Positions 9,150 through 17,487 of a stretch of 64,000 bases of DNA are shown here, one piece after another. The notes below the pieces were generated by a model, which saw only the letters and a program-made list of their open reading frames with translations, was not told the origin of the DNA and ran no database searches. Positions within the stretch are counted from its first letter, which is position 1. Each line of letters opens with the position of its first letter. This DNA comes from Pseudomonas sp. Irchel 3H7 (GTDB taxonomy: Bacteria; Pseudomonadota; Gammaproteobacteria; Pseudomonadales; Pseudomonadaceae): NCBI RefSeq assembly GCF_900187605.1, contig NZ_FYEA01000011.1, positions 245,876-309,875 on the forward strand. The letters are read 5' to 3'. The translations under genes were made by a program, and so were the position numbers.

Positions 9150-9171
9150 ACGGCCTTCGGGCCGTTTTTTT
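9150..9171 (+). terminator. Rho-independent terminator of the livHMGF operon
   Basis: ACGGCC-TTCG-GGCCGT stem with a stable UUCG-type loop, followed by seven T residues. Confidence 0.92.
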
Positions 9172-9205
9172 GTGCCTGCACAATTTTCAGATTCTCCAAA
9201 AATCC

Positions 9206-9300
9206 CTTGTAGGAGTGAGCCTGCTCGCGATGGCGTCGTGTCATTCAACATCGCCAGTATCTGACATGACGCCATCGCGAGCAGGCTCACTCCTACAGGG
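9206..9300. repeat. REP-like inverted repeat (TGTAGGAGTGAGCCTGCTCGCGA family)
   Basis: Arms at about 9206-9237 and 9268-9300 are near-perfect inverted copies extending through a shared GATGGCGTC end. It fills much of the gap between livF and the bufferin cluster. A second copy of the family is at 16036-16127. Confidence 0.88.
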
Positions 9301-9421
9301 TTTTGCGTTTTTCCAAAAAAGATTATGAGCGGGCTGTAACGCAACGCCACCTCGTTTCTCTAGAGGGACAAGCAAGCGCAAACGCGCTTGTAAAAACCCT
9401 GACCAAGACTGGAGAAACATC

Positions 9422-9727
9422 ATGACTGCTACCACTCGCACCCTGTCCGCCACCGCCCTGGTTCTGGCCCTCGGTTCTGCCCTGAGCATGGCTGCTGTAT
9501 CGACCGTCCACGCCGCTGACGCCGACATGGAAAAATGCTTCGGCGTGGCCATGAAAGGTCATAACGATTGCGCCGCCGGTGCAGGCACTACCTGTGCCGG
9601 CACGTCGAAAATGGACTATCAGGCCAATGCCTGGAAACTCGTTCCAAAGGGCACCTGCGCCACCACCGAGAGCAAGACTTCGCCGACCGGTTTCGGTCAG
9701 ATGGAAGCCTTCAAAGCCAAGTCCTGA
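9422..9727 (+). CDS. bufA: Bufferin precursor, DUF2282 family (BufA1-like)
   Basis: Small secreted precursor peptide, 101 residues. A signal peptide spans residues 1-31 (TAT-free, Ala/Leu-rich core, VHA cleavage). The mature part begins ADADMEKC and contains exactly four cysteines at 39, 50, 58 and 79 in the DUF2282 pattern EKC-, NDCAAG, TTCAG, KGTC. Members of this family are now described as bufferins: RiPPs whose cysteines are modified by a DUF692/MNIO enzyme and which bind copper in the periplasm. Here the modifying enzyme is encoded just downstream. GGAG precedes the ATG. A possible ECF-type promoter (TGTAACG near 9335, TCTCTA near 9357) lies upstream but is only a suggestion. Confidence 0.9.
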   Translation: MTATTRTLSATALVLALGSALSMAAVSTVHAADADMEKCFGVAMKGHNDCAAGAGTTCAGTSKMDYQANAWKLVPKGTCATTESKTSPTGFGQMEAFKAKS

Positions 9728-9752
9728 TCGTTGGTCTGCCTGAGTGACGATC

Positions 9753-10640
9753 ATGCTCACAATCAACGACCATGTTCCCTCCGGCACTCAGGCAGCCCGC
9801 ACCGGGCTCCCGTCCCGTGCCGGGCTGGGACTCAAGACCGGGCACTTTCGTGAAGTGCTCGGCTCACAACCGGACATCGGTTTCTTCGAAGTCCACGCCG
9901 AAAACTACATGGTGGCCGGCGGTCCGTTTCATCATTTTCTCGGTTTGATCCGCGAGCAGTATCCGCTGTCGCTGCACGGTGTTGGCTTGTCCATCGGTGC
10001 TGAAGGGCCGCTGGATAAACAGCATCTCAAGCGCCTTGCCGAACTGATGCGGCGCTATCAACCGCAAGCCTTTTCTGAGCATCTGGCCTGGTCGAGCCAC
10101 GGCCCGGTGTTTCTCAATGACCTGCTGCCACTGGCCTATGACACGCCGACGCTGAACCGCGTTTGCGAGCATATTGATCAGGTGCAGAACACACTCAAAC
10201 GTCCCATGTTGCTGGAGAATCCAGCGACCTATCTGGCCTTTCAGCGTTCGACCATCGATGAGCCTGACTTCATCGCCGAGGTCGTACACCGCAGCGGCTG
10301 TGGACTGTTGCTGGACGTCAACAATGTCTACGTTTCCTGCGTGAACCATCAGCGTGATCCACTGGCGTATCTCGATGCGCTGCCATTACACACGGTGGGT
10401 GAAATTCATCTGGCCGGGTTCGCCGAAGATAGCGACAGCCTTGGCGATCGCTTGCTGATCGACGATCACGGCGCGCCGATCGATCAAGCCGTCTGGGGTT
10501 TGTACCGGCAAGTGCTGCAACGCATCGGTCCGGTGGCGACGTTGATCGAGCGCGACAATCAAGTGCCGGCGTTTGCGGTGCTGCTGGCGGAAGCTCAGCA
10601 AGCTGATGCACTTTTGCTGGATGCTGGAGCACGCACATGA
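9753..10640 (+). CDS. bufB: DUF692 multinuclear iron oxidative enzyme (MNIO) of the bufferin cluster
   Basis: TIM-barrel iron enzyme, about 295 residues, predicted to oxidise precursor cysteines (heterocycle formation in characterised relatives). Metal-ligand motifs of the family are all present in order: FFEVHAENYM, LHGVGLSIG, SEHLAWSS, LLENPATYL, LLLDVNNVYV, EIHLAGF, DDHGAPI and LIERD. No signal peptide, so it acts in the cytoplasm before precursor export. A GTG at 9744 would add three residues; the ATG at 9753 has the better-spaced GAG. It overlaps the next gene by ATGA. Confidence 0.93.
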   Translation: MLTINDHVPSGTQAARTGLPSRAGLGLKTGHFREVLGSQPDIGFFEVHAENYMVAGGPFHHFLGLIREQYPLSLHGVGLSIGAEGPLDKQHLKRLAELMRRYQPQAFSEHLAWSSHGPVFLNDLLPLAYDTPTLNRVCEHIDQVQNTLKRPMLLENPATYLAFQRSTIDEPDFIAEVVHRSGCGLLLDVNNVYVSCVNHQRDPLAYLDALPLHTVGEIHLAGFAEDSDSLGDRLLIDDHGAPIDQAVWGLYRQVLQRIGPVATLIERDNQVPAFAVLLAEAQQADALLLDAGART

Positions 10641-11395
10641 GTACTCAACGCGCTTTCGCTGCCGCGCTGATCGACACCCGGTTACCCTGCCCCGAAGGCC
10701 TGTGCAGCGCCAACGGTGCTGATCCGGCGAGCCGTTTCGCGGTGTATCGCAACAACGTACAGGCTTCGCTGATCAATGCGTTGAGCGACAGTTGCCCGGT
10801 GGTTGCGCAATTGGTCGGCGATGAATTCTTCCACGCCATGGCGGCCGTTTTCGTACAACAGCTGCCGCCGCAGAGTCCGTTGATGAGTCGCTACGGAGAA
10901 ACATTTGCGGACTTCATTGCAGCGTTTGAACCGGCCGGCGGCGTGCCTTATCTGGCAGACGTGGCGCGTCTTGAGCACTTGCGCACCCTCGCCTACCACG
11001 CGGCCGACGCCCTGCCCGTGCGCGCGGAACAGATCACGGCAGCACTGGCTGATGCGCAAACGCTGAGTGAGCTGCGCCTCAACCTTCATCCCTCCCTTCA
11101 CCTGCTCGACTCAGCCTATGCCGTAGTCGCGATCTGGGGCGCACATCAACACGACTCGACGCTGGAGGGGATCGACATCAACCAAAGGCAACACGCGCTG
11201 GTGTTGCGCAACGGCCTGGACGTCGAAGTGTTTGCCCTCGACCCCGGCGCCAGCAGGTTTATCCGCAACCTGATCGAGGGCCAGCCACTGCTGGCAGCGG
11301 CTGAAAACAGCCCTGAGTTCGACCTCGCGCAAACCCTCGGCTTGCTGATCGCGCGCAACGCCATTACCCAATTGAATAACAAGGAACTGCCATGA
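10637..11395 (+). CDS. bufC: DUF2063 DNA-binding-like partner of the MNIO enzyme (BufC)
   Basis: 252-residue protein of the DUF2063 family, which in bufferin and related RiPP clusters acts as the precursor-recognition partner of the DUF692 enzyme. The N-terminal half shows the family signature SRFAVYRNNVQASLINALSD (residues about 32-51) and the VGDEFFHAMA / YGETFADFI stretches. The rest is predicted all-helical to mixed, with no catalytic motif. Both ends overlap its neighbours by four bases, so bufB-bufC-bufD are translationally coupled. The DNA-binding label often attached to this family is probably historical. Confidence 0.9.
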   Translation: MSTQRAFAAALIDTRLPCPEGLCSANGADPASRFAVYRNNVQASLINALSDSCPVVAQLVGDEFFHAMAAVFVQQLPPQSPLMSRYGETFADFIAAFEPAGGVPYLADVARLEHLRTLAYHAADALPVRAEQITAALADAQTLSELRLNLHPSLHLLDSAYAVVAIWGAHQHDSTLEGIDINQRQHALVLRNGLDVEVFALDPGASRFIRNLIEGQPLLAAAENSPEFDLAQTLGLLIARNAITQLNNKELP

Positions 11396-11868
11396 AAACG
11401 CTCATCACCCGCGCCATCGCGCTGCTGGAAAAAATCCCCCACAGCCTGATCGCGTTCATTGCACGTTTCTCGATTGCCGCGGTGTTCTGGAAATCAGGGC
11501 AAACCAAGGTTGAAGGCCTGGCCATCGATCTGATCGACGGCAGCTTTCAACTCGGCTGGCCACGTCTCGCCGACTCGACGATTCCGTTGTTCAAGAGCGA
11601 ATACCACGTACCGCTGCTGTCCCCAGAGATTGCCGCACACATGGCGGCGTTCGCCGAGCACTTCTTTCCGATGCTGATTCTGATTGGCTTCGCTACGCGG
11701 TTTTCGGCGCTGGCGTTGTTGGGCATGACCCTGACCATTCAACTGTTTGTGTATCCCGATGCCTATCCGACTCACGGCACCTGGGCGGCGGTGTTGCTGT
11801 ATTTGATGGCGACGGGGCCGGGCAAGTTGTCGATTGATCATCTGATCGCCCGCCACTTCACCAACTGA
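11392..11868 (+). CDS. bufD: DoxX family membrane protein (BufD)
   Basis: 158-residue inner-membrane protein with about four hydrophobic segments. Family marks are ARFSIAAVFWKSGQTKV near the N-terminus, FFPMLILIGFATRFSALAL in the middle and a final WAAVLLYLMATGPGKLSID. DoxX proteins close many bufferin operons; their exact role there is unknown, and redox or quinone-linked functions have been suggested for the wider family. It overlaps bufC by ATGA and is followed by a repeat rather than a classical terminator. Confidence 0.9.
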   Translation: MKTLITRAIALLEKIPHSLIAFIARFSIAAVFWKSGQTKVEGLAIDLIDGSFQLGWPRLADSTIPLFKSEYHVPLLSPEIAAHMAAFAEHFFPMLILIGFATRFSALALLGMTLTIQLFVYPDAYPTHGTWAAVLLYLMATGPGKLSIDHLIARHFTN

Positions 11869-11877
11869 ACGCCGACC

Positions 11878-11963
11878 TGTAGGCGCTGCCGAAGGCTGCG
11901 ATCTTTTGATCTTGCTTTGAAAAAAACAAAATCAAAAAATCGCAGCCTTCGGCAGCTCCTACA
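11878..11963. repeat. REP-like inverted repeat (AAGATCGCAGCC..GGCAGCTCCTACA family)
   Basis: Arms TGTAGGCGCTGCCGAAGGCT and its inverse flank an A/T-rich centre. It sits between the convergent bufD and LysR genes. Other copies of this family are at 24663, 34141, 46776, 51656 and, as a half copy, 57696. Confidence 0.88.
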
Positions 11964-11983
11964 TGGGGTTTATATTCATATGA

Positions 11984-12898
11984 TCAGTGCTGAAGTCGAT
12001 CCAGCGCCTCGCCGCTGCGCTTGAACCAACCGATCAGATAATCCGCGAGCACTTGCGTGCGTTTTGGTAATCCACCCTGATACGGATGCACCAGGTACAT
12101 CGGCATACGTCGGGTCTGAAAGTCACGCAGGAGCCAGCGCAATCGGCCGTCAGCCAATTCCGCCTGCAGCAAGTAGGAAGGCAACCGCGCAATCCCGGCG
12201 CCACTGAGTGCGGCTTTCTTCAGCAAGTTGTAATGGTTGCTGGCAAACGGTCCTGATACTCGCACCCGTAACAATTCATGCTGCTGGTGATACAGCCATT
12301 CCTCACGTCCGCTGTAGTGGCTGTTGAGCAAGCAGCGATGCTCGGCCAGAGCCTGTGGCGTCAGCGGTTCACCGAAACGCTCGAGATACGCCGGGCTGGC
12401 GCAGGTCATTTCCTGCCAGGCCAACAACGGCTTGGCCACCAGCCGTTCGTCATTGGCCACCTCACTGCGGATCGCCAGATCAAAGCCGTCCCGTGACAGA
12501 TCGCGGTAACTGTTGTTCAGCTCCAGCTCAATCTGCACCTCAGGGTATTGATGCGAGAACTCCAGCAACAAACCATCGAAGAAGGTTTCCCCCAACGAAA
12601 CCGGCACCGTCATGCGCACCGGGCCGGCCATATCGTCCTTCAACCGCGCTAAGGCCTGACGCGCCCTTTCCACCTGGACGACCAGCGCCTGCGCTTGTGG
12701 TAACAATGCTGCGCCGGCAGCGGTCAGGCTCAAGCGTCGAGTGGTGCGTTGCAGCAACACCACAGAAAACCGCGCTTCGAGCTGGCTGATGCGCTTGGAC
12801 AACTGCCCTTTGCTACAGCCCAATTGCTGCGCCGCCAAGGTAAAACTGCCCGCTTCGATCAGCACCGCGAACGCCGCCAGATCATCCATTTCGCTCAT
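11984..12898 (-). CDS. LysR family transcriptional regulator
   Basis: 304 residues. An N-terminal winged helix-turn-helix (FAVLIEAGSFTLAAQQLGCS, then LSKRISQLEARF) is followed by a LysR effector domain with the usual RMTVPVSLGETFFDG and FDLAIRSE segments. It belongs to the broad group of LysR regulators adjacent to a divergently transcribed oxidoreductase. The 104-base gap to the SDR gene at 13003 very likely contains the shared operator. The reading frame is open 21 codons upstream, but the ATG at 12898 matches the usual LysR start (MSEMDDLAAF). Confidence 0.9.
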   Translation of the reverse strand: MSEMDDLAAFAVLIEAGSFTLAAQQLGCSKGQLSKRISQLEARFSVVLLQRTTRRLSLTAAGAALLPQAQALVVQVERARQALARLKDDMAGPVRMTVPVSLGETFFDGLLLEFSHQYPEVQIELELNNSYRDLSRDGFDLAIRSEVANDERLVAKPLLAWQEMTCASPAYLERFGEPLTPQALAEHRCLLNSHYSGREEWLYHQQHELLRVRVSGPFASNHYNLLKKAALSGAGIARLPSYLLQAELADGRLRWLLRDFQTRRMPMYLVHPYQGGLPKRTQVLADYLIGWFKRSGEALDRLQH

Positions 12899-13002
12899 GG
12901 ATTGTTTCCATTTGAAAACCAAAGGTTGCCTATTAGCGCGCTTATCCACAGAAAAAACCACTCTAGACTGAAACCTCGTTCAATCACTTGAGGTACAGCT
13001 CG

Positions 13003-13602
13003 ATGAAGATTCTGTTGATAGGCGCTGGCGGCACCATTGGTTCGGCGGTGGACAAAGAACTCTCGGAACGCCACGAAGTCATCCGCATCGGCCGCAACAG
13101 CGGTGACTTGCAGGTGGATATCAGCGACAGTGCATCGATCCGCAAGCTGTTCGAAAAAACCGGCAAGTTCGACGCACTGGTGTGCGCCGCCGGCAACGTC
13201 ACCTTCGCACCGCTGGGTGAGATGACGGAAGACAGCTTCGCTCTCGGCCTCAAAGACAAACTGATGGGCCAGGTCAATTTGCTGCTGATTGGCCGCGAGT
13301 TCGCCAACGACGGCGCGTCATTCACCTTCACCACCGGCGTGCTCAGCCACGATCCGATCCGCAGCGGCGCATCGGCAGCGTTGGTCAATGGTGCGCTGGA
13401 CAGTTTTGTACGCGCAGCGGCCATTGAATTGCCGCGTGGCCTGCGAGTGAACTCGATCAGCCCGACCGTACTGCTCGAAGCCATGGGCAGCTACGCTCCG
13501 TATTTCCGTGGTTACAAGCCGGTTCCTGCGGCAGATGTGGCATTGGCCTACGCGAAAAGTGTCGAAGGCCTGCAGACAGGTCAGACATTTCACGTGGGCT
13601 AA
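13003..13602 (+). CDS. Short-chain dehydrogenase/reductase-like protein lacking the usual Tyr-x-x-x-Lys
   Basis: 199 residues beginning MKILLIGAGGTIGSAVDKEL, a Rossmann nucleotide-binding start, followed by CAAGNVTFAPLGEM (the SDR NNAG-like strand). Where classical SDRs have YxxxK this protein reads SGASAALVNGALDSF, with neither Tyr nor Lys in register; the downstream IELPRGLRVNSISPT segment is normal. It may still bind NAD(P) but is unlikely to use standard SDR chemistry. The LysR gene is divergent. The start at 13003 follows GAGG; an earlier in-frame ATG at 12988 overlaps that ribosome site. Confidence 0.85.
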   Translation: MKILLIGAGGTIGSAVDKELSERHEVIRIGRNSGDLQVDISDSASIRKLFEKTGKFDALVCAAGNVTFAPLGEMTEDSFALGLKDKLMGQVNLLLIGREFANDGASFTFTTGVLSHDPIRSGASAALVNGALDSFVRAAAIELPRGLRVNSISPTVLLEAMGSYAPYFRGYKPVPAADVALAYAKSVEGLQTGQTFHVG

Positions 13603-13661
13603 ACCCTTGTGATGAACGGTCAGGCTGCGTAACGTGGCGGCACTTGTCTGGAGAGCCGAAG

Positions 13662-14315
13662 ATGCGTGTTGCCCGTTCGTTAGTCCTTGTTGCCCTGCTG
13701 CCGTTGTTTGCCGCTTGCCAGTTGCTCGATGGCCAGCGAGAAAGTGCCTCGCACGTCGGGCAGACACGGATGCAGGGTCAACTGACCGCCGCTGACGGCA
13801 AACTGGTGTTCCAGCCATGCCAGGATCAGCGCCAACTCGTCGTCAATGACATTGGTGGCACCAGCATTCTGCAAGAGGCTGCAACCCTCGCCGACGAGCA
13901 AGGCAAACTGTTTGCCGACGTTCGCGGCAAAGTCGCCGGTGATCGACTCGACCTGACGCAGCTGTATCGCGTCGAGCGTTCCGGCACTGCCTGTGATGAT
14001 CCGAATTTCAAACTGCTGATCCTGCGCGCCGCCGGTCATGGCCCGGAATGGAATGTCAAAGTCAGCGGCAAAGGCATGGTCATCGACCGCGCAGGTCAGC
14101 CGCCACTTGCCGTGCCGTATATTGAAGATCAATTGGGCGACGGTCGCTTCAATCTGAGCAGCGAAGCCAACAACCAGCGCATCGAATTGTGGGTCGCGCC
14201 GCAACGCTGCGTCGACAGCAGCACCGGTAGCGTGCAACACATGAGCGCCGAGTTGCGCATCGACGGTCAGGTGCAACGCGGTTGCGGGTATTTCGGCGGA
14301 TCGCGCAACGACTGA
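13662..14315 (+). CDS. Outer-membrane-type lipoprotein, COG3650-like
   Basis: 217-residue precursor with a lipoprotein signal (LVLVALLPLFAAC, lipid-modified Cys at about residue 19). The mature part contains the repeated idea of an acidic beta-rich domain (GQTRMQGQLTAADGKLVFQP, VKVSGKGMVIDRAGQPP) and ends with a paired-cysteine region (RCVDSS ... QRGCGYFGG). The combination resembles the Pseudomonas COG3650 lipoproteins, of unknown function. The start was set at the ATG following GGAGAG rather than a TTG six codons upstream. Confidence 0.8.
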   Translation: MRVARSLVLVALLPLFAACQLLDGQRESASHVGQTRMQGQLTAADGKLVFQPCQDQRQLVVNDIGGTSILQEAATLADEQGKLFADVRGKVAGDRLDLTQLYRVERSGTACDDPNFKLLILRAAGHGPEWNVKVSGKGMVIDRAGQPPLAVPYIEDQLGDGRFNLSSEANNQRIELWVAPQRCVDSSTGSVQHMSAELRIDGQVQRGCGYFGGSRND

Positions 14316-14412
14316 GCGTTTTAGCCTCACCGGATCCGGCCTTTGCGGCTTATAATCGCGGCCTTCAAACGCCCTGGCGCAGTTGTGCGCCCCGCGAACC
14401 CGGATCCTCGCC

Positions 14413-16026
14413 ATGTTACGAATCACTGAACTCAAGCTGCCAATCGACCATCCCGAAGAAGACCTGCGCGTTGCCATCGTGCAACGTCTGGGCATCGCCA
14501 GCGATGATCTGCACGATTTCACCTTGTTCAAGCGCAGCTACGATGCGCGCAAAAAGTCCTCCGAACTGTGCTTCATCTACACCGTCGACCTCGAAGTGCG
14601 CGACGAGGCCAAGGTGTTGGGCAAGTTCGCCGACGACCGTAACGTCAACATGGCGCCGGATGTCAGCTACAAATTCGTCGGCGAAGCGCCGAGCGACCTG
14701 AGCCAGCGCCCGATCGTTGTCGGTTTCGGCCCGTGCGGCATCTTCGCTGGCCTGCTGCTGGCGCAAATGGGCTTCAAGCCGATCGTCCTCGAACGCGGCA
14801 CCGAAGTCCGCCAGCGCACCAAAGACACTTGGGGCCTGTGGCGTAAAAGCGTGCTCAACCCCGAGTCCAACGTGCAGTTCGGCGAAGGCGGCGCGGGCAC
14901 GTTCTCCGACGGCAAGCTATACAGCCAGATCAAGGATCCGAAGTTCCTCGGCCGTAAAGTCCTGCACGAGTTCGTCAAGGCCGGCGCGCCGGAAGAAATC
15001 CTCTACGTCAGCAAGCCGCACATCGGTACATTCCGTCTGACCGGCATGGTTGAAAACATGCGCGAGCAGATCCGCGAACTGGGCGGCGAAGTGCGCTTCC
15101 AGGAACGCGTCACCGACGTGCTGATCGAGGACGGCCAATTGGTCGGCGTACAACTGGCCAGCGGCGAAACCCTGCATTCGAAACACGTGGTTCTGGCCCT
15201 CGGCCACAGCGCCCGCGACACTTTCCGCATGCTCCACAGCCGTGGCGTGTTCATGGAAGCCAAGCCGTTTTCGGTGGGTTTCCGCATCGAACACCCGCAA
15301 TCGCTGATCGACCGTGCACGTCTGGGCAAATACGCTGGCCACCCGAAACTCGGGGCTGCCGACTACAAACTGGTGCACCACGCCAAGAACGGCCGCTCGG
15401 TCTACAGCTTCTGCATGTGCCCGGGCGGCACCGTGGTCGCGGCGACTTCCGAGCCGAATCGCGTGGTCACCAACGGCATGAGCCAGTACTCGCGTAACGA
15501 GCGCAACGCCAACTCCGGCATCGTCGTCGGCATCACCCCGGAAGTCGATTATCCGGGTGGCCCGCTGGCAGGGATCGAGTTGCAGGAACGCCTGGAATCC
15601 CACGCGTTCATTCTGGGTGGCAGCGATTACAAAGCACCGGCGCAACTGGTTGGCGACTTTATCAACGACATTCCTTCGACCGAGCTGGGTGAAGTCGAGC
15701 CGTCGTACAAACCGGGTGTGGCGCTGGGCGATCTGGCCCTGGCCTTGCCGGACTTTGCCATCGAGGCAATCCGCGAAGCCTTGCCGGCGTTCGAGAAACA
15801 GATTCGCGGGTATTCGCTGCATGATGCGGTGTTGACGGGGATCGAAACGCGTACTTCGTCACCGCTGCGCATCACTCGTAACGAAACGCTGCAGAGCATG
15901 AACGTGAAGGGCTTGTTCCCGGCCGGTGAAGGCGCGGGTTATGCGGGCGGGATTCTGTCGGCAGGTGTTGACGGGATTCGCATTGCCGAAGCCGTGGCAC
16001 GCGACATCCTCGGCCTGACTGACTGA
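14413..16026 (+). CDS. NAD(P)/FAD-dependent oxidoreductase (COG2509 family)
   Basis: 537-residue predicted flavoprotein dehydrogenase. An N-terminal alpha/beta domain of about 95 residues (MLRITELKLPIDHPEEDL) precedes the FAD-binding Rossmann motif VVGFGPCGIFAGLLLAQMG. The family stretches QFGEGGAGTFSDGKLYSQI and SFCMCPGGTVVAA follow, and the C-terminus carries GLFPAGEGAGYAGGI, the second FAD contact. This matches an uncharacterised flavoprotein family widespread in bacteria. The ATG at 14413 was chosen because it begins the conserved domain; an upstream in-frame start adds ten unlike residues. It is a single gene. Confidence 0.92.
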   Translation: MLRITELKLPIDHPEEDLRVAIVQRLGIASDDLHDFTLFKRSYDARKKSSELCFIYTVDLEVRDEAKVLGKFADDRNVNMAPDVSYKFVGEAPSDLSQRPIVVGFGPCGIFAGLLLAQMGFKPIVLERGTEVRQRTKDTWGLWRKSVLNPESNVQFGEGGAGTFSDGKLYSQIKDPKFLGRKVLHEFVKAGAPEEILYVSKPHIGTFRLTGMVENMREQIRELGGEVRFQERVTDVLIEDGQLVGVQLASGETLHSKHVVLALGHSARDTFRMLHSRGVFMEAKPFSVGFRIEHPQSLIDRARLGKYAGHPKLGAADYKLVHHAKNGRSVYSFCMCPGGTVVAATSEPNRVVTNGMSQYSRNERNANSGIVVGITPEVDYPGGPLAGIELQERLESHAFILGGSDYKAPAQLVGDFINDIPSTELGEVEPSYKPGVALGDLALALPDFAIEAIREALPAFEKQIRGYSLHDAVLTGIETRTSSPLRITRNETLQSMNVKGLFPAGEGAGYAGGILSAGVDGIRIAEAVARDILGLTD

Positions 16027-16035
16027 CACAAAACC

Positions 16036-16127
16036 CTGTAGGAGTGAGCCTGCTCGCGATAGCGGTATTCCATTCAACATCAATGTTGAATGTTATTACG
16101 CCATCGCGAGCAGGCTCACTCCTACAG
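16036..16127. repeat. REP-like inverted repeat (TGTAGGAGTGAGCCTGCTCGCGA family)
   Basis: Arms CTGTAGGAGTGAGCCTGCTC and its inverse with a small inner palindrome (CATTCAACAT-CAATGTTGAATG) in the centre. It lies between two convergent genes. Confidence 0.88.
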
Positions 16128-16141
16128 TTGATTTCGGTGTG

Positions 16142-17236
16142 TCAGATATTCGCGCGTAGCACTGAGGTCGGCAGCGGCTCACCGCGCTCGGCACTCGCCG
16201 CCACCGCTTCGATCAACCCATTCAATTCATACCCCTGCGCCTTCAGCCAATCCTGATCGTAATAAGTGTCGGCATACCGCTCGCCGCCATCGCACAGAAT
16301 CGCCACGATCGACCCCGACTCCCCCGCCGCTTTCATCTGCTGCGCCGCCATCAAGGCGCCGATCAGGTTGGTCCCGCTCGACCCACCGACATGCCGCCCC
16401 AGCCGCTGCGCCAGATAATGCATGGCCGCCAGCGACAAGGCGTCGGGCACTTTGACCATTGCATCAATCACCTTGGGCAGGAACGACGCCTCAACGCGTG
16501 GCCGGCCAATGCCTTCAATGCGCGAACCGCACTCCAGGCGCAAACCGGCGTCGCCGGTCTGGTAGTAATCGAAGAACACCGAACGCTCGGCATCCGCGCA
16601 CAACACGCGGGTGCAATGCTGGCGATAACGCACATAACGACCCAGAGTCGCGGTGGTGCCGCCGGTGCCGGGGCTGGAAATCAGCCAGCTCGGTTCCGGG
16701 TGCTTCTCGTAACGCATCTGCTGGAAGATCGATTCGGCAATGTTGTTGTTCGCGCGCCAGTCGGTGGCGCGTTCAGCGTAGGTGAACTGGTCGATGAAGT
16801 GGCCGCCATGCTCGCGGGCCAAACGCTCGGATTCGGCGTAGATCTGCGTCGGATCTTTCACCAGATGGCTCTGACCACCGTAGAACGCGATCTGGGCGAT
16901 TTTCTCTTTCGAGGTGGTCGCCGGCATCACCGCTATAAACGGCAAACCGAGCATCCGTGCAAAGTACGCCTCGGAAATGGCTGTAGAACCGCTGGACGCC
17001 TCGATCACCGGGGCGCCGGGCTTGAGCCAGCCGTTACACAATGCATAGAGAAACAGCGAACGAGCCAGGCGATGTTTAAGGCTGCCGGTTGGATGACTGG
17101 ACTCATCCTTGAAATACAACTCGATACCCGCAAAACCTGGCAGCGGCAAAGGGATCAGGTGGGTGTCGGCGCTGCGCTGAAAATCCGCCTCGATGATGCG
17201 GATGGCTTCGCGGGCCCACTGTCGGTTGTCGCTCAT
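16142..17236 (-). CDS. PLP-dependent cysteine synthase/desulfhydrase-family protein
   Basis: 364-residue fold-type II PLP enzyme. The cofactor lysine is K54 in HPTGSLKHRLA; the substrate-binding loop is EASSGSTAISEAYFAR; the phosphate-binding loop is SSPGTGGTTATLG; and GSRIEGIGRPR is the late conserved loop. It is longer than CysK/CysM and begins with a helix before the PLP domain. This resembles the group that includes the Cds1-type L-cysteine desulfhydrases, so either cysteine formation or H2S-releasing breakdown is possible. It is monocistronic. Confidence 0.88.
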   Translation of the reverse strand: MSDNRQWAREAIRIIEADFQRSADTHLIPLPLPGFAGIELYFKDESSHPTGSLKHRLARSLFLYALCNGWLKPGAPVIEASSGSTAISEAYFARMLGLPFIAVMPATTSKEKIAQIAFYGGQSHLVKDPTQIYAESERLAREHGGHFIDQFTYAERATDWRANNNIAESIFQQMRYEKHPEPSWLISSPGTGGTTATLGRYVRYRQHCTRVLCADAERSVFFDYYQTGDAGLRLECGSRIEGIGRPRVEASFLPKVIDAMVKVPDALSLAAMHYLAQRLGRHVGGSSGTNLIGALMAAQQMKAAGESGSIVAILCDGGERYADTYYDQDWLKAQGYELNGLIEAVAASAERGEPLPTSVLRANI

Positions 17237-17487
17237 GGTGATGGTTCTCGTTGAATCGGGCAGGAGAGGAATCTATTCGAAAGGCTCGCTCATCAGCTTA
17301 GGAAAAATCCTATAGCGCGCACAGATACAGCTGAGTCTCAATATGTCAGGCAACTGCTAGGCTCAGCGTGGCTTGCGCCAGACGCCTTGTAACGCCATAT
17401 AACAAAAAAGAATATAACTTTTGTTTTAACAACTAACAGTACGGGTTAGGGTGTCCCACCTTTTTGACTATTCGATGGAGAGCGACC

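Noticed and set aside
17310..17487. Leader of nhaA considered as a riboswitch
   Set aside because: Some short symmetric segments (GCGCC) are present, but I cannot fit any known ion-riboswitch structure.
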